From NCBI GenBank assembly GCA_002480085.1, contig DKPJ01000011.1:302389-366388 (forward strand): a DNA stretch of 64,000 nucleotides, in the 5' to 3' direction. Positions 1-8,180 of the stretch are shown in pieces (within the stretch, counting starts at the first letter, position 1; each line of letters opens with the position of its first letter). Source of the stretch: Enterobacteriaceae bacterium UBA7338. GTDB taxonomy: Bacteria > Pseudomonadota > Gammaproteobacteria > Enterobacterales > Enterobacteriaceae. Below the pieces are notes generated by a model, which did no database searches, was not told the DNA's origin, and saw nothing but the letters and a program-made list of their open reading frames with translations. The position numbers were made by a program, and so were the translations under genes.

Positions 1-317
1 GTAAGCTGTTGCATAATAAGCGCGAAGGCGTCTACCACTGCCTGGTATGTGATGCCGCGCTGTTTAACTCCCAGAGCAAATATGACTCCGGCTGCGGCTG
101 GCCGAGCTTCTACGAACCGGTCAGTGAAAATGCTATCCGTTATCTTAACGATTACTCACACGGCATGCAGCGAATTGAGATTCGCTGCGGCAATTGTGAT
201 GCCCATTTAGGCCATGTTTTCCCTGATGGCCCGCAGCCGACCGGCGAGCGTTTTTGCGTCAACTCTGCCTCGCTGAGCTTCAATGATGATGCCGATGGCG
301 AGCAGATTAAGGGCTAA
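1..317 (+). CDS. msrB: Peptide-methionine (R)-S-oxide reductase MsrB, 5' truncated by the window edge
   Basis: MsrB reduces the R epimer of protein-bound methionine sulfoxide in the cytoplasm. The frame is open from base 3 (Lys-Leu-Leu-His-Asn-Lys) and continues to TAA at 315-317; about 30 N-terminal residues lie outside the window, so the TTG at 9 is internal and not the start. Family marks seen are the SGCGWPSF block, the two CxxC zinc pairs (CLVC, CGNC) and the catalytic GERFCVNS Cys near the C terminus. Identification is secure by near identity to the E. coli protein over the visible part. yeaC follows 41 bp downstream as in E. coli. Confidence 0.96.
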   Translation, partial: KLLHNKREGVYHCLVCDAALFNSQSKYDSGCGWPSFYEPVSENAIRYLNDYSHGMQRIEIRCGNCDAHLGHVFPDGPQPTGERFCVNSASLSFNDDADGEQIKG

Positions 318-358
318 AGAATCGATTCAGCAAATTATTCCACGGGAGCGCGTGAACG

Positions 359-631
359 ATGGAAATTAATGAGCTTGTTGCCAGCATGACGCCGGAAGTT
401 TATCAGCGCCTGGTAACAGCGGTTGAGACGGGAAAATGGCCCGACGGCGTGGCCCTCACTCCCGAGCAGAAAGAAAATAGCCTGCAGCTGGTGATGCTCT
501 GGCAGGCGCGTCACAATACCGATGCGCAGCATATGACTATCGACACCAATGGTCAGATGGTGATGAAGAGCAAGCAGCAGCTGAAAGAGGAGTTTGGCAT
601 CGCGCCCAAACCGATCGCGACGTTCAAGTAA
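359..631 (+). CDS. yeaC: YeaC, DUF1315 family protein
   Basis: A 90-residue soluble protein of the DUF1315 family, function unknown. It begins MEINELVASMTPEVYQ and has an acidic amphipathic N-terminal half with no signal peptide or membrane segment. The start ATG has GGGAGCG about 10 bp upstream. It lies directly after msrB, the same pairing as in E. coli, so the two are probably co-transcribed; a role in redox repair would be only a guess from that neighbour. Confidence 0.9.
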   Translation: MEINELVASMTPEVYQRLVTAVETGKWPDGVALTPEQKENSLQLVMLWQARHNTDAQHMTIDTNGQMVMKSKQQLKEEFGIAPKPIATFK

Positions 632-642
632 GGCGTTGGTAA

Positions 643-771
643 GTGCCCGGTGGCGCTGTGGCTGGCATGCCTGCAATCCGGGAACCCGGAACATAAAAAA
701 CTTGCAGGCAATAACAGTATCTACACAGCTCCGTGCCTGGCGTAGGCCGGGCAAACGCAGTGCCGCCCGGC
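643..771. repeat. BIME-type repeat (two REP-like palindromes) between yeaC and pncA
   Basis: Two REP-like units in opposite orientation lie between convergent yeaC and pncA: GTGCCCGGTGGCGCT at 643-657 and GTAGGCCGGGCAAACGCAG followed by TGCCGCCCGGC at 742-771. Such elements in enterobacterial 3' regions can form stable hairpins and bind gyrase or IHF. The first unit is incomplete. Confidence 0.8.
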
Positions 772-791
772 GATTTGACCGCCTGCATTAA

Positions 792-1433
792 TCAGGCATG
801 CGTCTCTACCCAATCCGCCAGCGTATAGAGCGTCGCCCCCTCTGATGCCATCTCCATAAACGCCTGAGCGCTATCCTGTTTGCCAATGTTAACGCCCCGG
901 CAGCCGTCGGTAATCACATTGACCTGATAGCCGAGCTGGAGCGCATCCAGCACGGTAAACTTCACGCAGTAGTCCGTTGCCAGACCCAGCACGATAAGTT
1001 CGGTGATGCCGTGCATGCGCAGCCAGGCATCCATGCCCGTCTTCTGCTTGTGGCCGTTGTCGAAAAAAGCACTGTAGCTGTCGATGGTCCGGTTTTCACC
1101 CTTGTGAAAAACCGCGTCAATGGCTTTTTGTTGAAGCAGGGGATGCAGTTCCGCACCCTCGCTTCCCTGCACGCAGTGATCGGGCCAGAAGGTTTGCGGA
1201 AGCCCATCCAGCGTTCCCGGGGTATACGGCTCGACACCGTGCTGGCTGGCAAAGCTGCCGTGATCGGCTGGATGCCAGTCCTGGCTGGCCACTACCGCAT
1301 CACTACGCGCTTTACACCAGTCGATCAGCACATTCGCTACGTCTACCACGCTGTCGCCCTCCGGGACGGACAGCGCGCCACCGGCGCAGAAATCATTCTG
1401 TATATCTACCAGCACGAGTGCTCGTTGCGTCAT
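792..1433 (-). CDS. pncA: Nicotinamidase PncA
   Basis: PncA hydrolyses nicotinamide to nicotinate in the NAD salvage pathway (and activates pyrazinamide). The 213-residue protein is full length for the family. The catalytic triad is at the expected positions: Asp10 (LVLVDIQNDF), Lys111 (FHKGENRT) and Cys156 (TDYCVKFT). Metal ligands Asp52, His54 and His86 are also visible. It starts 10 bp after the ansA stop and is evidently the second gene of an ansA-pncA operon, as in E. coli. Confidence 0.97.
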   Translation of the reverse strand: MTQRALVLVDIQNDFCAGGALSVPEGDSVVDVANVLIDWCKARSDAVVASQDWHPADHGSFASQHGVEPYTPGTLDGLPQTFWPDHCVQGSEGAELHPLLQQKAIDAVFHKGENRTIDSYSAFFDNGHKQKTGMDAWLRMHGITELIVLGLATDYCVKFTVLDALQLGYQVNVITDGCRGVNIGKQDSAQAFMEMASEGATLYTLADWVETHA

Positions 1434-1443
1434 ACCAGGCTCC

Positions 1444-2460
1444 TTAATCGTCGGGGGTCAGCTCGCCGCGCAGGTTCTGGGTCATCGCCTGACGAATGGC
1501 CTCGGCACCCAGCTCCTGGCTCAGCAGCCAGTGTAGTTTAGTCAGCGTTGCTTCAACCGTCATATCCGCGCCGCCAATAACGCCCGCATGTGCCAGCGCG
1601 TTGCCGGTGGCGTAGCCGCCCATGTTGACCTTACCGGACATACACTGGGTGAGATTGACAACCACGATGCCACGCGCGCTGGCCGCCTCCAGCTCCCGCA
1701 GGAACTCGCCGTTCTGCGGGGCATTGCCCACGCCGTAAGATCGTAGGATCAGCGCCTTCACCGGCTGGCGCAGGAAGTTACGTACTACGTCGGCAGAGAT
1801 GCCCGGATAGATCGTGACCACGCCAATCGGCTGCGGGGTGATGCGGTGGACAATCAGCTCGCCGTTGCAGCGCGGCGCGCCGGGGTTGCCGAGGCGGCGA
1901 ATATGGATCCCCGCCTCCAGCAGCGGCTGTAGGTTAGGGGAGTCGAAGGCATTAAAGCCGTCCGCATGGGCTTTGGTGGTGCGGTTGCCGCGGAACAGAC
2001 GATTATTGAAGAACAGCGTCACTTCGTTAATGGGATAGTTCGCCGCCACGTAGAGGGCGTTGAGCAGGTTGATCTGCCCGTCCGATCGCAGTTCAGCGAG
2101 AGGGATTTGTGACCCTGTCACAATTACCGGCTTGCCGAGGTTCTCAAGCATGAACGATAGCGCCGAGGCGGTAAAGGCCATGGTATCGGTGCCGTGCAGG
2201 ATCACAAAGCCGTCGTAGCGATCGTAGTTAGCCTTGATATCGTCTGCGATATGCTGCCAGTCTTCCGGGGTCATATCCGACGAGTCCATCAGCGGATCGT
2301 ACTCGTGGATAGTAAAGTCCGGCATCTCCGGGCGATGAAACTCCGGCATCAGTGCCAGCTGGCGTTGCAGATGGCCGGAGACCGGTATGTAGCCCTGCTC
2401 AGAGCGCTGCATACCAATGGTCCCGCCAGTGTAGGCGACGTAAATCGATTTTTTTTGCAT
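1444..2460 (-). CDS. ansA: Cytoplasmic L-asparaginase I
   Basis: Type I asparaginase converts L-asparagine to aspartate and ammonia in the cytoplasm. The 338-residue protein carries both active-site motifs: TGGTIG at residues 11-16 (nucleophile Thr14) and HGTDT at 89-93 (Thr91, Asp92), with Lys163 completing the second triad. There is no signal peptide, which separates it from periplasmic AnsB. It lies between sppA, from which a strong terminator separates it, and pncA, which it immediately precedes. Confidence 0.97.
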   Translation of the reverse strand: MQKKSIYVAYTGGTIGMQRSEQGYIPVSGHLQRQLALMPEFHRPEMPDFTIHEYDPLMDSSDMTPEDWQHIADDIKANYDRYDGFVILHGTDTMAFTASALSFMLENLGKPVIVTGSQIPLAELRSDGQINLLNALYVAANYPINEVTLFFNNRLFRGNRTTKAHADGFNAFDSPNLQPLLEAGIHIRRLGNPGAPRCNGELIVHRITPQPIGVVTIYPGISADVVRNFLRQPVKALILRSYGVGNAPQNGEFLRELEAASARGIVVVNLTQCMSGKVNMGGYATGNALAHAGVIGGADMTVEATLTKLHWLLSQELGAEAIRQAMTQNLRGELTPDD

Positions 2461-2479
2461 GGTTGTCTGTTCTGGTAAC

Positions 2480-2509
2480 GCAAAGAAAATCCCCCCGGTA
2501 GCGGGGGGA
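2480..2509 (-). terminator. Rho-independent terminator downstream of sppA
   Basis: Read on the minus strand, a C6/G6 stem (2503-2508 with 2491-2496) is followed by ATTTTCTTT. It lies between sppA and ansA and should end sppA transcription, so ansA-pncA probably has its own promoter or depends on read-through. Confidence 0.75.
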
Positions 2510-2515
2510 GGATAG

Positions 2516-4369
2516 TTAACGAATGTTGGCGCAGGTCAGGCAAAACGCGTAGCGGCTCTGCGGATCGTTAAACACCGCCAGCTTGTCGGTCTCGGCCTTC
2601 ACCGTATCCGCCGCTGCGGCCAGCGGTGCGGGCAGATAAGCCTGCAAGGCCTGCGGCAGCAGAGCACGGATCTCACCGGAGAAGCCGTCCATCATCCGGG
2701 CAAAGAAGGTCGGCTCATCCTGATAGTACTCGATATGCCACTGCTTCAGCTTCGCCAGCTCGGCGGCTTTCGCCACGGCATCGTCAAAGTCACCCAGCGC
2801 ATCCACCAGACCGTTGCTTTTCGCATCTTCACCGGTCCAGACGTGGCCCTGGGCGATCTTATCCACCTGCTCCGGCGTCGATTTACGCGCCTGGGCTACC
2901 AGGGAGATAAAGCGCTGATAGCCGTTCTCAATGCTTAGCTGCATCAGCTGCTGCACCTGCGGCGGCAGGGCTTTGGTGACCGACACGTCTGCCAGCGGAG
3001 AGGTGGCTACGCCGTCGGTATGTACGCCCAGTTCATCAAGGCTCTTCTCAACGGTGTTGATCACCCCAAAGATACCAATGGAGCCGGTGAGCGTGCTGGG
3101 GTTAGCCACAATGTAGTTGGCCGGAGTGGAGATCCAGTATCCGCCTGAGGCCGCCATACCGCCCATGGAGACCACCACCGGTTTGCCCGCCGCTTTTGCT
3201 GCGGCCAGCTCGGCACGGATCACCTCTGAGGCGCTAACGCTGCCGCCTGGGCTGTTAACCCGCAGCACGATGGCTTTCACTTTCGGATCGATACGTGCAT
3301 CGCGGATCTGCGCGGCGGTGGTGTCACCTCCGACGTTGCCCGCCGTCTCTTCCCCATCCATGATCGCGCCGTTGGCAAAGATCACCGCCACGCTGCTGCC
3401 CATTTCGCTTGGTTTTTTCAGCGGATAGTCATACATGCTGATAGCGCGATAGTTTTTGTCCTCATCGCTCCAGCCAAACTGTTTAACCAGCACTTTTTCA
3501 GCGTCGGCGCTGCTGCCAAGGGTATCCACCAGCTTGTTGTCCAGCGCGTATTTAGCCGTGTCGCCGCCTACTTTGCTTAAGCCATCCAGCACACCCTGCG
3601 CGCCGGGGAAGAGCTGCTGCGGGGTAATCTGGCGGTTAGCGGCGATGGTGCCCAGATAGTTCTGCCACAGCTCGCCAATCCAGCGGCTATCCGCTTCACG
3701 GGCGGCAGGGGACATATCGTCACGGATAAACGGCTCTACGGCTGACTTATAGGTACCGACGCGGAAGACGTGGGTCGAGACCTTCAGCTTGTCGAGCAGT
3801 GATTTATAGTAGAGACCGTTGGTGGCAAAGCCGTGCAGATCCACCACGCCCTGCGGCGAGAGCCACACCTTGTTAGCAAAGCTGGCAAGGTAGTACTGCC
3901 CCTGGCTGTAGTTATCCCCCACGGCATAGACCGGCTTACCGCTGTCGCGGAACGCCTTCAGCGCCTTGCCGATGTACTGCATTGAGGGCTGATCGGCCCC
4001 GGCAAAATTTTTCAGGTCGAGGACAATCCCGGTAATATTGCGATCGGCCTGGGCCTGACGGATGGTCTCGACGATATCAAACAGGGAGTTCTCCTGCAGA
4101 CGGTCGGAGCTGGCGCCAAACAGCTGGCGGCCCAGCGCGCTCAGCTTGCTGCTGCTGGAGGGCTTGTCTACTACCACGCCCGTGATATCAAGAAGTAATG
4201 CGCCCCGGGTGGTATGCTCGGCTGTGCCTGAGCTTAGCTGCATCCAGATGCCGACGCCTACCAGAATCAACAAGATGAAAAAAATGTTGAACACCAGTTC
4301 ACGCACAAAATTGAGCGCTCGCCACGTCCATTTAAAGAATCCGGCAATAATACGCCAAAGGGTTCGCAT
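2516..4369 (-). CDS. sppA: Signal peptide peptidase SppA (protease IV)
   Basis: Inner-membrane serine protease of the S49 family that degrades released signal peptides on the periplasmic side. The 617 residues are usual for the long tandem-domain form. One N-terminal membrane segment (about residues 26-43) anchors two S49 domains. The catalytic Ser/Lys dyad is Ser408 (MGGMAASGGYW) in the C-terminal domain and Lys208 (VGTYKSA) in the N-terminal domain, matching E. coli Ser409/Lys209 with a one-residue shift. It is divergent from ydjA. Confidence 0.97.
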   Translation of the reverse strand: MRTLWRIIAGFFKWTWRALNFVRELVFNIFFILLILVGVGIWMQLSSGTAEHTTRGALLLDITGVVVDKPSSSSKLSALGRQLFGASSDRLQENSLFDIVETIRQAQADRNITGIVLDLKNFAGADQPSMQYIGKALKAFRDSGKPVYAVGDNYSQGQYYLASFANKVWLSPQGVVDLHGFATNGLYYKSLLDKLKVSTHVFRVGTYKSAVEPFIRDDMSPAAREADSRWIGELWQNYLGTIAANRQITPQQLFPGAQGVLDGLSKVGGDTAKYALDNKLVDTLGSSADAEKVLVKQFGWSDEDKNYRAISMYDYPLKKPSEMGSSVAVIFANGAIMDGEETAGNVGGDTTAAQIRDARIDPKVKAIVLRVNSPGGSVSASEVIRAELAAAKAAGKPVVVSMGGMAASGGYWISTPANYIVANPSTLTGSIGIFGVINTVEKSLDELGVHTDGVATSPLADVSVTKALPPQVQQLMQLSIENGYQRFISLVAQARKSTPEQVDKIAQGHVWTGEDAKSNGLVDALGDFDDAVAKAAELAKLKQWHIEYYQDEPTFFARMMDGFSGEIRALLPQALQAYLPAPLAAAADTVKAETDKLAVFNDPQSRYAFCLTCANIR

Positions 4370-4532
4370 GTCTTCTCCCTAACCTGATTAACAACCACCG
4401 CACCCCGTGCGGGAATGTGCGGTTATCCTAATTATCCGACGGCCTCTTGTCAGCAGGAATCACCGTCGGTGCTGTAACAAAGTTCCCGCCCATGTTAATT
4501 TTATGCCCAATTTTGAAGACAGGAGTTAACTA

Positions 4533-5084
4533 ATGGATGCACTTGAACTGCTCGTTAACCGTCGCAGCGCCTCCCGGCTGGCTGAACCCGCGCCAGCAGG
4601 GGAGATTCTGGAAAATATTCTGCGTGCCGGTATGCGTGCACCGGACCACGGTACGCTGCAGCCGTGGCGCTTTTTCATCGTTGAGGGGGAAGGGCGCGAG
4701 CGTTTTAGCCAGCTGCTGACCCGTGCGGCCACCGAGGCCGGGCAGGATGAGAAGGGTATTGAGAAGGCTCGCAGCGCACCGTTTCGCGCGCCGCTGATTA
4801 TTGCGGTAGTTGCGCACTGTGAAGCGCATCCGAAGGTGCCGCGCTGGGAACAGCTGCTCTCCGCAGGCTGCGCGGTGATGGCGATGCAGATGGCGGCGCA
4901 GGCGCAGGGCTTTAACGGCATCTGGCGCAGCGGACCGCTGACCGACAGCCCGGTGGTGCGCGACGCGCTCGACTGCCGCGAGCAGGATCAGGTAGTGGGC
5001 TTCCTCTACCTCGGCACGCCGCAGCTGAAGGCCGCTACCACGGTGAGCATACCGGACACATCCCCTTTCGTCCGCTATTTCTAA
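4533..5084 (+). CDS. ydjA: YdjA, minimal nitroreductase-family flavoprotein
   Basis: A 183-residue member of the FMN-dependent nitroreductase family; E. coli YdjA is one of the smallest known and its physiological substrate is unsettled. Visible features are the N-terminal RRSASRL stretch (FMN phosphate-binding region), the APDHGTLQPWRF segment typical of the family, and GIWRSGPL toward the C terminus. AGGAG sits 8-12 bp before the ATG. selD follows 53 bp downstream in the same orientation, giving the ydjA-selD-topB array known from E. coli. Confidence 0.93.
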   Translation: MDALELLVNRRSASRLAEPAPAGEILENILRAGMRAPDHGTLQPWRFFIVEGEGRERFSQLLTRAATEAGQDEKGIEKARSAPFRAPLIIAVVAHCEAHPKVPRWEQLLSAGCAVMAMQMAAQAQGFNGIWRSGPLTDSPVVRDALDCREQDQVVGFLYLGTPQLKAATTVSIPDTSPFVRYF

Positions 5085-5137
5085 GCGCTACCATAGCGCT
5101 ATTAATGAGTCAGGAATCGTATTGACAGGAGATGTCC

Positions 5138-6181
5138 ATGAGCGAGCAGGCTATTCGTTTAACACAGTACAGCCACGGTGCAGGCTGCGGGTGCAAAATT
5201 TCGCCGAAGGTGCTGGAGACCATTCTCCACAGCGAGCAGGCGAAATTTGTCGATCCTAACCTGCTGGTAGGCAATGAGACGCGGGATGACGCGGCGGTGT
5301 ACGATCTCGGCAACGGGACCAGCGTGATCAGCACCACCGACTTCTTTATGCCGATCGTGGATAATCCTTTCGACTTTGGCCGCATCGCCGCCACTAACGC
5401 CATTAGCGATATCTATGCCATGGGCGGCAAACCGATCATGGCGATCGCTATTCTCGGCTGGCCGATCGCTACGCTACCGCCGGAGATCGCCCGGGAGGTG
5501 ATTGAAGGTGGGCGCTTTGCCTGCCAGCAGGCGGGTATTGCGCTGGCCGGTGGGCACTCCATCGACGCGCCGGAGCCGATTTTCGGCCTGGCCGTCACCG
5601 GCGTCGTGCCGACCGCGCGAGTGAAGAAAAACAGCACTGCCGAGGCGGGGTGCAAGCTGTTCCTGACCAAGCCGCTGGGGATTGGCGTGCTGACCACCGC
5701 CGAGAAAAAATCGCTGCTGCAACCGGAGCATCAGGGGCTGGCGCGGGACGTGATGTGCCAGATGAACATTGCTGGCGCGGCCTTTGCTAATATTCCCGGG
5801 GTGAAAGCCATGACCGACGTCACCGGCTTTGGCCTGCTCGGCCATCTGAGCGAGGTGTGCCAGGGGGCAGGGGTGCAGGCGCAGGTCCGCTATGAGGCCG
5901 TACCCAAGCTGCCTGGCGTCGAAGAGTATATTGAGCAGGGTGCGGTGCCGGGCGGTACGCAGCGCAACTTTGTCAGCTACGGTCACCTGATGGGAGCGAT
6001 GCCGCAGGCATGGCGGGATCTGCTCTGCGATCCGCAAACCTCGGGCGGCCTGCTGCTGGCGGTCTCACCGGAGGCGGAAGAGGAGGTGAAAGCCACCGCT
6101 GCCGAGTTTGATATCTCCCTGAGCGCCATCGGCGAGCTGTTGACCGCCCGTGCGGGTCGCCCAATGATTGAGATTATTTAA
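5138..6181 (+). CDS. selD: Selenophosphate synthase SelD
   Basis: SelD makes monoselenophosphate from selenide and ATP, the selenium donor for selenocysteine and selenouridine. I chose the second ATG at 5138 over 5132: the SD-like ACAGGA (5125-5130) is 7 bp from 5138 but only 1 bp from 5132, and this start gives 347 residues as in E. coli. Catalytic Cys17 and Lys20 lie in HGAGCGCKIS. Residue 17 is an ordinary Cys codon, not selenocysteine. DPQTSGG near the C terminus is the family motif. topB begins 3 bp after the stop, so the two are surely co-transcribed. Confidence 0.97.
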   Translation: MSEQAIRLTQYSHGAGCGCKISPKVLETILHSEQAKFVDPNLLVGNETRDDAAVYDLGNGTSVISTTDFFMPIVDNPFDFGRIAATNAISDIYAMGGKPIMAIAILGWPIATLPPEIAREVIEGGRFACQQAGIALAGGHSIDAPEPIFGLAVTGVVPTARVKKNSTAEAGCKLFLTKPLGIGVLTTAEKKSLLQPEHQGLARDVMCQMNIAGAAFANIPGVKAMTDVTGFGLLGHLSEVCQGAGVQAQVRYEAVPKLPGVEEYIEQGAVPGGTQRNFVSYGHLMGAMPQAWRDLLCDPQTSGGLLLAVSPEAEEEVKATAAEFDISLSAIGELLTARAGRPMIEII

Positions 6182-6184
6182 GCA

Positions 6185-8089
6185 ATGCGGTTGTTTATTG
6201 CCGAAAAACCCAGCCTGGGCCGCGCTATTGCCGACGTGCTGCCCAAGCCGCACCGCAAGGGCGACGGCTATATTGAGTGCGGAAACGGCCAGGTCGTGAC
6301 TTGGTGCATTGGTCACCTGCTCGAGCAGGCGCAGCCGGACGTCTATGACAGCCGCTACGCCCGCTGGAACCTGGCGGATCTGCCTATCGTGCCGGAGAAG
6401 TGGCAGCTGCAGCCGCGCGCCTCGGTCACCAAGCAGATCAACGTGATCAAGCGTCTGCTTGGCGAGGCCAGCGAGGTTATCCACGCCGGTGACCCGGATC
6501 GCGAGGGTCAGCTGCTGGTGGATGAGGTGCTCGACTATCTTCAACTGCCGGCAGAGAAACGCCAGCGGGTCCAGCGCTGTTTGATTAACGATCTTAACCC
6601 GCAGGCGGTAGAGCGGGCAATTGGTCGCCTGCGCGCCAATAGCGAGTTCATTCCGCTCTGCGTCTCGGCGCTGGCCCGCGCAAGAGCCGACTGGCTCTAC
6701 GGCATCAATATGACCCGCGCCTGGACGCTGCTGGGGCGCAACGCGGGCTACCAGGGGGTGCTCTCGGTGGGGCGCGTCCAGACGCCGGTGCTGGGGCTGG
6801 TGGTGCGCCGTGACGAAGAGATTGAGAACTTCGTCGCCAAAGATTTCTTTGAGGTGAAGGCGCATATCGTCACCCCAAAAGATGAGCGCTTTACCGCCAC
6901 CTGGCAGCCGAGCGAGGCCTGCGAGCCGCATCAGGATGAGGAGGGGCGTCTGCTCAACCGGACCCTGGCCGAGCACGTGGTTAAACGTATTACCGGCCAG
7001 CCGGCGCACGTCACCCGCTACAACGACAAACAGGAGTCGGAACCCGCGCCGCTGCCGTTCTCGCTCTCTTCGTTACAGATCGAGGCGGCAAAGCGCTTCG
7101 GGCTGAGCGCGCAGAACGTGCTGGATATCTGCCAGAAGCTCTATGAGACCCATAAGCTGATCACCTATCCGCGCTCCGACAGCCGCTATCTGCCGGAGGA
7201 GCACTTTGCCGGACGCCATTCAGTGATGAAGGCGATTGGCGTGCATGCTCCGGATCTGCTGCCGCAGCCGGTGGTAGATATGGATCGGCGTAACCGCTGC
7301 TGGGACGATAAGAAGGTCGATGCCCACCACGCGATCATCCCCACGGCGCGCAGCAGCACGGTGAACCTGCATGACAATGAGGAGAAGGTCTATGGCCTGA
7401 TTGCCCGTCAGTATCTGATGCAGTTCTGTCCGGATGCGATGTTTCGCAAGTGTGAGATCGAGCTGGATATCGCCAACGGCAAGTTCCTGGCGAAGGCGCG
7501 CTTTCTGGCGCAGGCGGGCTGGCGAACCCTGCTCGGCAGCAAAGAGCGCGACGAAGAGAACGACGGTACGCCGCTGCCGGTAGTGGCCAAGGGCGATGAG
7601 CTGCTGTGTGAGAAGGGTGAGGTGGTTGAGCGCCAGACGCAGCCGCCGCGCCCCTTTACCGATGCCACGCTGCTTTCTGCCATGACCGGGATTGCGCGCT
7701 TCGTACAGGATAAGGATCTGAAGAAGATCCTCCGCGCTACCGACGGACTGGGGACGGAGGCGACCCGCGCAGGGATTATCGAGCTGCTCTTTAAGCGTGG
7801 TTTCCTGCATAAGAAGGGGCGGAGCATTCTCTCTACCGACGCCGGACGGGCGCTGATCCACTCTCTGCCGGAGATGGCCGCAAGGCCGGACATGACTGCC
7901 CACTGGGAGTCGATCCTGACGCAGATCAGCGAGAAGCAGTGCCGCTATCAGGACTTTATGCAGCCGCTGGTGGGTACGCTCTATCAGCTGATCGACCAGG
8001 CGCGCAGCACGCCGGTTCGCCAGTTTAAAGGGATCGTTGCGCCGGGCGGCGCGAAGAAATCGTTTAAAAAGAAGAAGAGTTCAGCATGA
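6185..8089 (+). CDS. topB: DNA topoisomerase III TopB
   Basis: Type IA topoisomerase that decatenates replication intermediates and acts with RecQ. The N-terminal Toprim domain shows the catalytic Glu7 (FIAEKPS) and DPDREG at 103-108. The active-site tyrosine is Tyr328 in LITYPRSDSRYL. At 634 residues it is shorter than E. coli TopB (653): the basic C-terminal tail is trimmed and ends in a Lys-rich stretch. It follows selD with a 3 bp gap and a BIME lies just after the stop. Confidence 0.97.
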   Translation: MRLFIAEKPSLGRAIADVLPKPHRKGDGYIECGNGQVVTWCIGHLLEQAQPDVYDSRYARWNLADLPIVPEKWQLQPRASVTKQINVIKRLLGEASEVIHAGDPDREGQLLVDEVLDYLQLPAEKRQRVQRCLINDLNPQAVERAIGRLRANSEFIPLCVSALARARADWLYGINMTRAWTLLGRNAGYQGVLSVGRVQTPVLGLVVRRDEEIENFVAKDFFEVKAHIVTPKDERFTATWQPSEACEPHQDEEGRLLNRTLAEHVVKRITGQPAHVTRYNDKQESEPAPLPFSLSSLQIEAAKRFGLSAQNVLDICQKLYETHKLITYPRSDSRYLPEEHFAGRHSVMKAIGVHAPDLLPQPVVDMDRRNRCWDDKKVDAHHAIIPTARSSTVNLHDNEEKVYGLIARQYLMQFCPDAMFRKCEIELDIANGKFLAKARFLAQAGWRTLLGSKERDEENDGTPLPVVAKGDELLCEKGEVVERQTQPPRPFTDATLLSAMTGIARFVQDKDLKKILRATDGLGTEATRAGIIELLFKRGFLHKKGRSILSTDAGRALIHSLPEMAARPDMTAHWESILTQISEKQCRYQDFMQPLVGTLYQLIDQARSTPVRQFKGIVAPGGAKKSFKKKKSSA

Positions 8090-8093
8090 AAAA

Positions 8094-8169
8094 GCCCGGT
8101 GGCGCTACGCTTACCGGGCCTACAACGACTCGAACCGTAGGCCGGGTAAGGCGCAGCCGCCACCCGGCA
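8094..8169. repeat. BIME (pair of inverted REP units) between topB and gdhA
   Basis: Two REP units face each other: GCCCGGTGGCGCTACGCTT then ACCGGGCCTAC (8094-8123), and GTAGGCCGGGTAAGGCGCA continuing to CACCCGGCA (8137-8169). They occupy the whole gap between convergent topB and gdhA. Confidence 0.88.
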
Positions 8170-8180
8170 CAGCTGTAGAA

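Noticed and set aside
5138..6181. SelD as a selenoprotein
   Set aside because: Codon 17 is TGC (Cys) and no in-frame TGA occurs before the stop.
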